47,907 bases of DNA from positions 1-47,907 of the forward strand of contig CAYQJS010000045.1 of the NCBI GenBank assembly GCA_964417895.1, read 5' to 3'. Positions 41,719 through 47,907 of the stretch are shown here, piece after piece. The stretch's first letter is position 1. The number at the start of each line of letters is the position of its first letter. The stretch comes from CAYQJS01 sp964417895. GTDB taxonomy: Bacteria > Chloroflexota > UBA6077 > SHYK01. A program made the position numbers and the translations under genes. The notes below the pieces were generated by a model. It worked only from the letters and a program-made list of their open reading frames with translations, did not search any database and had not been told where the DNA came from.

Positions 41719-43254
41719 TCATTGTTGTCGTGGTGGCCTCGGGCCGCCCGCCATCAGCAGCTCTAGCTCCTCCGGAGTGACGCCGTCCGCGGAGACGGTC
41801 GCGACGAGGCGGCCGCGGTAAAGGACGGTGATGCGGTCGGCCAGGGCACGCAGCTCCTCCAGCTCGGTCGATACCAGCAGAATGGCGCAGCCGGCGTCGC
41901 GCAGGGCGAGCAATCGGCGGTGCACTTCGTCGACGGACCCCACGTCCAACCCGCGGGTTGGCTGATTCGCGATCAGGAGCCGCACGGCCCCGGACAGCTC
42001 GCGCGCCAGGATCACTTTCTGTTGCGTGCCGCCTGAGAGGCTCCCCACCGCCGCACGCTCGCTCTGCGCCCGGATGTCGAACGACGCCATAAGCGCGCGG
42101 GCGTGCTCGGCGATCGCCGTGTCATTGCGCTGACCCCACCTCGCGAAAGGTAGAGAATCGTAGGCGCAGAGGGCCAGGTTGTCCGCCACCGAGAACGATA
42201 GGACTATGCCGTCCCTCTGGCGGTCCTCCGGGACGTGCGCAGTGCCCTTGGCGCGGATGGTTCCTGGCCCCGGGCGCGCCGCTGCGACGCCCGGCCAGGT
42301 TACGGTGCCCCCCGCCACCGGACGGAGCCCGGCCAGGGCCTCCACCAGCTCGGTCTGCCCGTTGCCCTGGACGCCGGCCACGCCGAGGATCTCGCCCGCG
42401 CGCACTTCGAGCGACACGTCGTCGACGGCCAGGAGCCCCCGCGCGTCTCGGACGGCGAGCCCTGCCACGCGTAGCGCCGGGTCGCCCGAGCGGGTGGGCC
42501 CTTTCTCCGGGGCAGGCACGAGCGTCCGTCCGATCATCAGGGCCGCGAGCCCGGCTGCGTCCGTATCCCGAGGCTGCAGCGTCGCGACCACTCGACCGCC
42601 TCTGAGCACTGTGATGCGATCTGCGACGGCCAGCGCTTCGTGCAGCTTGTGGGTGACGACTACCACCCCCACGTCCTCTGCCGACAGTCGGCGCAGGACG
42701 TCCAGCAGCTCGCTTGCCTCGCGCGGCGTCAGCACGGATGTCGGCTCATCCAGAATGAGGACGCGCGCCTGGCGATACAACGCTTTGAGAATCTCGACGC
42801 GCTGCTGCTCGCCCACGGAGAGGTCTTCGACCCGCGCATCCGGGTCGAGCACGAGGCCGTACCGCTCGCCCAATGCCCGGATGCGGGCGCGCGGCCCCTC
42901 GTAGTCCAGCGTGCCGGCCCAGCCGGCTGACTCGACGCCGAGCACGACGTTCTCCACCACCGTGAACACCGGCACGAGCATGAAGTGCTGGTGCACCATG
43001 GCGATGCCGAGCCGGAGGGCGTCCACGGGATGATGCAGCTCCACCGGCACTCCACGCACGTGCACCGTCTCGGCGTCCGGCGCTTCCAGCCCGTAGCAGA
43101 TGTTCATCAACGTCGTCTTGCCGGCGCCGTTCTCGCCCACCAGCGCGTGCACCTCGCCCGCGCGCAGTGTGAAGTCCACTCCATCGTTGGCTACTACGCC
43201 GGGGAAGCGCTTGGTAATAGCGCGCGCCTCGAGGACAACGGGGGAGCTTGTCAT
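41719..43254 (-). CDS. BMP-type ABC transporter, fused double ATPase
   Basis: A 511-residue cytoplasmic ATPase with two ABC domains, as in sugar and nucleoside importers (RbsA/YufO type). First domain: Walker A GENGAGKTTLM (about 40-50), HQHFML Q-loop, signature LSVGEQQRVEIL, Walker B LILDEPTSVLTP. Second domain: a Walker A-like GVQGNGQTELVEAL lacking the Lys, as usual in this family, signature LSGGTQQKVILARELSG and LIANQPTRGLDVGS. It powers uptake through the two permeases upstream. It is the last gene of the operon, 22 bases from the preceding permease gene. Confidence 0.93.
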   Translation of the reverse strand: MTSSPVVLEARAITKRFPGVVANDGVDFTLRAGEVHALVGENGAGKTTLMNICYGLEAPDAETVHVRGVPVELHHPVDALRLGIAMVHQHFMLVPVFTVVENVVLGVESAGWAGTLDYEGPRARIRALGERYGLVLDPDARVEDLSVGEQQRVEILKALYRQARVLILDEPTSVLTPREASELLDVLRRLSAEDVGVVVVTHKLHEALAVADRITVLRGGRVVATLQPRDTDAAGLAALMIGRTLVPAPEKGPTRSGDPALRVAGLAVRDARGLLAVDDVSLEVRAGEILGVAGVQGNGQTELVEALAGLRPVAGGTVTWPGVAAARPGPGTIRAKGTAHVPEDRQRDGIVLSFSVADNLALCAYDSLPFARWGQRNDTAIAEHARALMASFDIRAQSERAAVGSLSGGTQQKVILARELSGAVRLLIANQPTRGLDVGSVDEVHRRLLALRDAGCAILLVSTELEELRALADRITVLYRGRLVATVSADGVTPEELELLMAGGPRPPRQQ

Positions 43255-43276
43255 GATCGCGAGACGATCCCCGCTG

Positions 43277-44323
43277 TCACCCTCGCTCCCCGTGCGGGTC
43301 GTAGGGCTGGCCGTCGGCCGCGGGCGGCCGGGTTTTCCCGATGAGTCCCGCGAGCGCTACCATAGTTAGCAGATAGGGCAGCATGCCCACGAATTGCGAA
43401 GGGACTGGCAGGCCGAACCCCTGGGCGTTGATCTGCAGTGCCTGCGCCGCGCCGAACAGCAGCGACGCGGCCCATGCGCCCACAGGGGTCCACCGGCCGA
43501 AGATCATCGCCGCCAGGGCGATGAATCCGCGCCCGTTGGTCATGAGCGGCTCGAACGTCGGCACCGACTCTAGGGTGAAGTAGGCGCCGCCCAGCCCGGC
43601 CACCATTCCGCCCACAACGACGTTGGCGTAGCGTGTCCGCGCGACATCGATCCCCGCCGTGTCCGCGGCGCGTGGGTGCTCACCGACGGCCCGGGCGCGG
43701 AGGCCCCAGGCGGTGTGGAACAGCACACCGTGTGTGAGCGCGACCAGGCCGAGGGCCGCGAGCGCGATGGGCTGCTGCTCGAGCACCGCGCCCACGGCAG
43801 GCAGGTCGTCGAGCAGCGGCAATCGCAGCGTCGGCAGCACGCCGGGCGTTACGGGAGCCGAGGTCTGAAAGAACAGCTGGCGGCTGAGGTACCCTGTCAG
43901 GCCGACGGCCAGCACGTTCACGACTATCCCGCTGATGATCTGATCCACGCGAAAGGTCACGCACAGCAGAGCGTGGAACGTGCCCGCCAGCCCACCGCAT
44001 AGCACGGCGGCCACGACCCCGACCGCCAAACTGGCCCCGACGCCCGTCGCGCCCAGGAGGTGATGTGCGCCCAGGGCAGCGACGAACCCGCCGAAGGCGG
44101 CAAGCAGCATCATGCCCTCGATGCCGATGTTGATCACGCCCGCGCGCTCGCAGTACAGGGCGGCCAGCGCGCCCAGGGTGAGCGGAGTGGCCACTTGGAG
44201 CGTGGTGCGCAGCATGCTGGCCGCGATCGCAGGCGCCGGCATCTGCCCGTAGCCCAGCGCGACGGCGGCTGCCACGATCAGGCCGATGCCGACCATGATG
44301 ACGCAGAACCGCTGCGCTGACAC
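43277..44323 (-). CDS. BMP-type ABC transporter permease 2
   Basis: A 348-residue inner-membrane permease (BPD_transp_2 family, YufQ-like). It starts at GTG 44323 after GGAGGGGCGGCG; the longer open frame upstream is not coding. About eight helices and family strings GALAALYCERAGVINIGIEG, RVDQIISGIVVNVLAVGLTG, GLRARAVGEHPRAADTAGID and GRGFIALAAMIFGRWTPVGA. It pairs with the permease encoded upstream to form the channel for nucleosides or related solutes. A GC-rich hairpin repeat lies in the 50 bases between the two genes. Confidence 0.91.
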   Translation of the reverse strand: MSAQRFCVIMVGIGLIVAAAVALGYGQMPAPAIAASMLRTTLQVATPLTLGALAALYCERAGVINIGIEGMMLLAAFGGFVAALGAHHLLGATGVGASLAVGVVAAVLCGGLAGTFHALLCVTFRVDQIISGIVVNVLAVGLTGYLSRQLFFQTSAPVTPGVLPTLRLPLLDDLPAVGAVLEQQPIALAALGLVALTHGVLFHTAWGLRARAVGEHPRAADTAGIDVARTRYANVVVGGMVAGLGGAYFTLESVPTFEPLMTNGRGFIALAAMIFGRWTPVGAWAASLLFGAAQALQINAQGFGLPVPSQFVGMLPYLLTMVALAGLIGKTRPPAADGQPYDPHGERG

Positions 44324-44339
44324 CGCCGCCCCTCCCGTG

Positions 44340-44361
44340 CCCTCCCCATCAAGGGGGAGGG
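44340..44361. repeat. Short GC-rich hairpin between permease genes
   Basis: CCCTCCCCATCAAGGGGGAG GG: a C-rich arm and its complement with a short loop, the same stem type as in repeat A. Confidence 0.65.
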
Positions 44362-44373
44362 TGCTCTCTACGT

Positions 44374-45546
44374 CTACCGCCACCCGCGTGTTAATACGAG
44401 CGCGGGCCCGGCCGCCGGCAGCCGGTACAGCCGTCGCACCACTGTTTCGGCCGCGACGAACAACAGGATGAGCCCCTCCAGCACCGTGACAAGGTCGGGC
44501 GGCACTCCCGCCACGAACTGCATGCGGCTGGCCCCGTTGCGGAGCGCCCCGAACAGGAGGCCTGCCGGTAGGACCCCCAGGGGGTGGGCGCGGGCAAGCA
44601 GCGCGATGGCGATCGCATCGAACCCATAGCCCAGGCTGAACCCCAGCTCGTGGCGGTGGTGCAAGCCTGCGACCTCCACCGCACCCGCCAGCCCTGCCAG
44701 CCCCCCACTCAGCGCTAGGGCCGCCACAACGAGCCCGCCGACGGGCATACCCGCATAGCGGGCGGCCTCCGGGCTGGCGCCTACGGTCCGGATGGCGAAT
44801 CCGCCGGAGGTGCGGTACAGCCCCCACCACACGGCTGCGACCGCCACGATAGCGAGCAGAAGGCCGACGTGAATTCGCAGATCGGCGTCAAAACGGGGGA
44901 GCCGCGCGGCAGCGGCGATCTCCGGCGTGCGGGCGATCACGTTCAGAGGGTTGGGGTCACGCATCGGCCCGTTGAGGAGGTAGCTCGCGCCGAGCAGCGC
45001 GACGTAGTTGAGCATGATCGTGTTGATGACTTCATGGGCGCCGGTGCGCGACTTCAGCCACCCGGGAATGGCCCCCCAGGCGGCGCCGGCGATGGCCCCG
45101 CCCAGCAGCACGGCGGGCAAGTGGATCGCCGCTGGGAGCGGCCCTCCGACAATGCCGGGGAGGGCGTAGCCGATCCACGCGGCGACAACTGCTCCCACCG
45201 CCAGCTGCCCTTCAGCGCCGATGTTGAACAGGCCGCCCCGGAACGCGAGAGCCACAGCGAGCCCGGTCAAGAGGTAGGGGGTGGTCCACACGAGGGTCTC
45301 GCTGAGGGCTCTGGGGGAGCCGAACGCCCCTTCCCACAGGGCCCAGTAGGCCAGCAAGGGGTCCCGACCGGCGAGCACGATGGCGGCGCCGCCCAGCGCC
45401 AGCGCCGTGGCCACCGCCAGAACAGGCAAGGCTGCCGCGTCGAGCGCCGCCCGTGCCAGCCGGGCCGCGCGTGGAGACGACGGGTCACTCCCGTCTCCGA
45501 CCCTCCCCTGCACGGGGGGAGTGGACGGGGGTAGCTCGTCCCGCAC
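44374..45546 (-). CDS. BMP-type ABC transporter permease 1
   Basis: A 390-residue permease of the YufP type, with about nine helices. Strings: GLAVALAFRGGLFNIGAEGQ, GAHEVINTIMLNYVALLGAS, GFAIRTVGASPEAARYAGMP, SLGYGFDAIAIALLARAHPL. The N-terminal 28 residues (PSTPPVQGRVGDGSDPSSPR) are encoded by a GC-rich hairpin sequence of the dispersed-repeat type and are unlike family members, so a short repeat seems to have become the start of the gene. The GTG at 45546 is tentative; no better start lies before the first helix. Confidence 0.9.
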   Translation of the reverse strand: MRDELPPSTPPVQGRVGDGSDPSSPRAARLARAALDAAALPVLAVATALALGGAAIVLAGRDPLLAYWALWEGAFGSPRALSETLVWTTPYLLTGLAVALAFRGGLFNIGAEGQLAVGAVVAAWIGYALPGIVGGPLPAAIHLPAVLLGGAIAGAAWGAIPGWLKSRTGAHEVINTIMLNYVALLGASYLLNGPMRDPNPLNVIARTPEIAAAARLPRFDADLRIHVGLLLAIVAVAAVWWGLYRTSGGFAIRTVGASPEAARYAGMPVGGLVVAALALSGGLAGLAGAVEVAGLHHRHELGFSLGYGFDAIAIALLARAHPLGVLPAGLLFGALRNGASRMQFVAGVPPDLVTVLEGLILLFVAAETVVRRLYRLPAAGPALVLTRGWR

Positions 45547-45579
45547 CGCGCGCTCGCCGCTACGACGCTAGAGCTGGTT

Positions 45580-45617
45580 CCCTCCCCCCTTGAGGGGGAG
45601 GGTTAGGGAGGGGGGTA
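45580..45617. repeat. Short GC-rich hairpin between lipoprotein and permease genes
   Basis: CCCTCCCCCCTTGAGGGGGA followed by GGGTTAGGGAGGGGGG, a stem of the repeat-A type. Its place after the binding-protein gene may protect that mRNA end, allowing more binding protein than permease, as in other importer operons. Confidence 0.65.
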
Positions 45618-45638
45618 AATGTCCGCACGCGCTCAGCC

Positions 45639-46691
45639 CTACGGCTTCACTGCCGGCACACCGGTCCTGATGGACCCGTCCGCCAGCCCGCGATTGATCT
45701 CGGCCAGGCGGGACCTTACCTGGGCCGGCACCTGGGCGTCGAGATCGTGGAACGGCGCCAGCGCGACCTCGCCTGTGAAGAGCCCTGGTCGGAAGGTGCC
45801 CTCCTTGGCCGCGCGTATGAGCTGCGCCGTCGCGGGCGAGAGGAGCTTCATCGCGCTCGATAGGAGCCCGCGTTTCGACTCCGGCACCGTGTCGTACTGG
45901 TCCGCGTCTACGCCGATCGCCCACTTGCCCCGTTCGACCGTACCGATCAGCGCCCCGTTCCCTGTGTTCCCGCCCGCGCCGAAGATGATGTCCGCCCCGC
46001 GGTCCACTTGCGACTGCGCGGTGGTCTTTCCCCACTCGGGGTCGATGAACGTGCGATCGACGCCGACGTCATTGTGGAATGCCACAACGACGTTGACTGC
46101 TGGGTTCGCATACCGTGCCCCAGCCCGATAGCCCTCGCCGAAGCGATATACGGGGGGCACGGCGTCCGTCGCCAGCACCGCGCCTACGGTGCCCGTACGG
46201 GTCATCAGACCCGCCAGGGCCCCGGCGAGGAAGCCGCCCTTGTCGTCCTCGTAGGTGACCCCCACGAGATTAGGGAGGGGCCAATCCGGGTGCTGAGCAT
46301 CCGCCCCGAGCACCTGCTCCACGCCGATGAAGCGGATCGTCGCGTAGCGCTTCGCAGCCTGGTAGGTCGGCTCGGTCAGAGGGAAGCCAACGGTCACGAT
46401 GACGTCGTACCCGGCGTCGGCGAACTGGGAGATGTTTTTTTCGTAGTCCTTGGAGTCGGTCGTCTCGATGTACTTGATCTCCGTGATGCCGGGGACGTCG
46501 CGCCGCGCCTGCTGCACACCCTCCCAAACCGACTGGTTGAACGATTTGTCGTCGATTTTCCCCACGTTAGTGACCAGTCCGACCCGGAAGCCGGGCGCGT
46601 CTGGCGTCGCCCCGCGCGCACCCCCGCACCCCGAGAGTGCGAGCACCACAACCAGAGCCATGCCCAGTAAAAGGCGGCGTGGTGTGTGCAT
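45639..46691 (-). CDS. BMP-family nucleoside/sugar-binding lipoprotein
   Basis: A 350-residue lipoprotein. Lipobox LALSGC (Cys22) after MHTPRRLLLGMALVVV. The BMP (basic membrane protein, PF02608) fold shows as FRVGLVTNVGKIDDKSFNQS, VWEGVQQARRD, YDVIVTVGFPLTEPTYQAAK, TGTVGAVLATDAVPPVYRFG, and FGAGGNTGNGALIGTVERGK. BMP proteins deliver purine nucleosides or similar solutes to the permease pair. GGGGAGGGCTG precedes ATG 46691. It is the first gene of a four-gene minus-strand operon (binding protein, two permeases, ATPase). Confidence 0.93.
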   Translation of the reverse strand: MHTPRRLLLGMALVVVLALSGCGGARGATPDAPGFRVGLVTNVGKIDDKSFNQSVWEGVQQARRDVPGITEIKYIETTDSKDYEKNISQFADAGYDVIVTVGFPLTEPTYQAAKRYATIRFIGVEQVLGADAQHPDWPLPNLVGVTYEDDKGGFLAGALAGLMTRTGTVGAVLATDAVPPVYRFGEGYRAGARYANPAVNVVVAFHNDVGVDRTFIDPEWGKTTAQSQVDRGADIIFGAGGNTGNGALIGTVERGKWAIGVDADQYDTVPESKRGLLSSAMKLLSPATAQLIRAAKEGTFRPGLFTGEVALAPFHDLDAQVPAQVRSRLAEINRGLADGSIRTGVPAVKP

Positions 46692-47374
46692 CAGCCCTCC
46701 CCTGCAGACTGGAACCGCCCGCGGCCTGGACGGCGACCCATTCTAACGCCGGCTCCGGATCGGCGCGCAGCTAGCGCCGCCGGCGGGCCCCCTACCTCAC
46801 GTCGCCGCACATCGACACCCTGGACGCGCGATTCTCAGCCCGATAAAGCCGACACCGAACTGCCCCGCACACGACCACAAAAACGGCATCATCACCATGG
46901 ACGGCTCCCTCCGGAACATCGTCGGCATTGCCGATAGCCTTGAGGGTTTCGCCGAGAAGTCAGGGTTCGTGGACCGCCGAGCGGCATCGCTTCATCGGCG
47001 ACCTGGGAACCGCCGCGGAGTGCACGATAAGCCGACGCGCAGTCCATAATGGCAGTGGCAGCGCCATGACGGCCCGGAGGTCACACGCTCTTGCGCCCTG
47101 TCGACACCGATCCCGCGGCGGAACGGGTTCAGCTCGATCTCTTTCGGCACGCAACGGTCGCCCGACGCTCTTCCCTTGCCCGGTCCTTGAGCTGCACGGT
47201 GATGCAGCTGACCCAGCGCGCTATCCGATATATCGCTAAGACAATTGGACATAGTGGAAGGCGTGAGCGGGTAGCCCTCTAATCTGAGAGAGCCGATGGG
47301 CACCGGGTCACGACGCTTCTGGGGGAGGGGTTCGCTAGAGTAGCAGATCTGTGATCTGCTTATCGGAGGCACGA
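46692..47374. other. 683-base region without a recognisable gene
   Basis: Should hold the promoter of the BMP operon on the left. Open frames on both strands (for example 46928-47239 plus, 46992-47372 minus) have no ribosome site and no recognised domain, and their composition is like shadow frames. The right end contains a perfect palindrome at 47342-47360. Confidence 0.5.
47342..47360. promoter_or_regulatory. Perfect 8-bp inverted repeat before the lipoprotein gene
   Basis: AGCAGATC-TGT-GATCTGCT, 4 bases before the CGGAGG ribosome site and 14 before ATG 47375. It could be a repressor operator or an RNA hairpin that affects translation. Confidence 0.5.
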
Positions 47375-47869
47375 ATGCGGCTCCTCATGCTACTGGTAAC
47401 TCTGGCTGCCCTCGCGTGTACGGCATCGGCCGGCTCGCGGGCAGCCCCGCCGACCCCCAGCGCCACGGAGCCAAGTGCGATCCAACAGATGCGGGAGCAT
47501 CTCGCCAATGCCCGCGACTACCAGGCCCGCGGTCAACTTGGTCATGCCAAACTCGAAGCGGACAAGGCGATCGCCAGGAGCCCGAGCAACGCTGAGGCCC
47601 AGGCGCTGCAACAACAACTGCAGGCGACTGTGACGGCACAGAAGATTAGGGCGGATCTCGCGAGATGGGAGTTGTTCGACACCTGGCTGAAGGAGAGCTA
47701 TGGGGGAGCGGGGCGCCTGCCCGCCGTCTCCTGGTATCCGTTGATACGGGACACGAACATTTACGAGAACCGCGCAATCCTCCGTACCTATCTGGATTCC
47801 GGGGCAGACCCTGCAGCGCTCGCGATCTGCAACGCTACAGCTATCTTCGTGTTCGGAACCTGTCAATAG
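47375..47869 (+). CDS. Small lipoprotein of unknown function with TPR-like helices
   Basis: A 164-residue protein. ATG 47375 follows CGGAGGCACG. The signal segment ends in a lipobox LAALAC (Cys16), then a low-complexity tether (PPTPSATEPS). Residues about 35-75 (MREHLANARDYQARGQLGHA, KLEADKAIARSPSNAEA) look like one TPR hairpin. The last half (ARWELFDTWLKESYGGAGRL to ICNATAIFVFGTCQ) has no recognised family, with two cysteines that may form a disulfide. An envelope location is likely; role unknown. Confidence 0.72.
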   Translation: MRLLMLLVTLAALACTASAGSRAAPPTPSATEPSAIQQMREHLANARDYQARGQLGHAKLEADKAIARSPSNAEAQALQQQLQATVTAQKIRADLARWELFDTWLKESYGGAGRLPAVSWYPLIRDTNIYENRAILRTYLDSGADPAALAICNATAIFVFGTCQ

Positions 47870-47907
47870 GAATGAGACACTCGGGGGACGAATTTAGTGT
47901 TGCACCT

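Noticed and set aside
44324..44830. Upstream extension of permease 2
   Set aside because: The open frame runs back through the preceding permease gene in another register. GTG 44323 with GGAGGGG is the credible start.
46928..47372. Open frames on both strands in the 683-base right-hand region
   Set aside because: No ribosome sites, no recognised families and typical shadow-frame composition; left as intergenic.

Overview
The window is GC-rich bacterial DNA, apparently from a draft, probably metagenome-derived, scaffold: there are two 10-base N gaps (4971-4980, 28270-28279) and several single-base frameshifts in otherwise intact genes. GC content, many oligopeptide-type substrate-binding lipoproteins, Rieske, cupin and amidohydrolase genes, a GerW/YtfJ-type protein and a zinc-ribbon kinase-ATPase-TPR regulator suggest a Chloroflexota-like bacterium. 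No rRNA or tRNA was seen, so this placement is an inference.

Layout. 1-7047: a metal and stress region with a SHOCT membrane protein, a trehalose-synthase-type glycosyltransferase, a secreted repeat protein, a multicopper oxidase, a DUF2933 protein, an isoprenylcysteine-methyltransferase-like protein, a 50-residue YHS metal-binding protein and a broken GAF/PAS sensor. 7137-15299: a small membrane protein, a GerW/YtfJ-like protein, a P2-type cation ATPase, a phosphoribosyltransferase next to a PRPP-synthetase homologue, a bactofilin-like membrane protein and a CBS-domain protein. 15797-30502: three orphan oligopeptide-type binding lipoproteins, a 1304-residue zinc-ribbon/Ser-Thr kinase/ATPase/TPR protein, two paralogous double-cupin proteins, a PEGA-DUF3048 protein and a small secreted protein. 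30681-32215: a complete insertion sequence with 19-bp target duplications. 32234-41501: a candidate aromatic-acid catabolic region with a phthalate-4,5-dioxygenase-like Rieske oxygenase, a 4,5-dihydroxyphthalate-decarboxylase-like protein, a cysteine-dioxygenase-like cupin, a frameshifted amidohydrolase and a small cupin. Interspersed with these are a polytopic membrane protein, a secreted PPC-like protein and a MarR regulator with three evenly spaced operators and a divergent 69-residue gene. 41719-46691: a complete BMP-type (nucleoside or simple sugar) ABC importer operon on the minus strand. The right end carries a small lipoprotein.

How it fits together. The left block looks like copper handling at the envelope. 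The middle and right blocks combine uptake (binding lipoproteins, BMP importer) with oxygenase, decarboxylase, hydrolase and cupin enzymes, as in a heterotroph scavenging aromatic or other organic acids. Two families of short palindromic repeats are scattered between genes. Their cores also occur inside reading frames, notably as an in-frame insertion within the kinase domain. The most distinctive items are the MarR triple operator with its unknown small protein, the insertion sequence with two repeat boxes per end placed directly against a promoter, the repeat families that have entered coding sequence, and the phthalate-like gene set.
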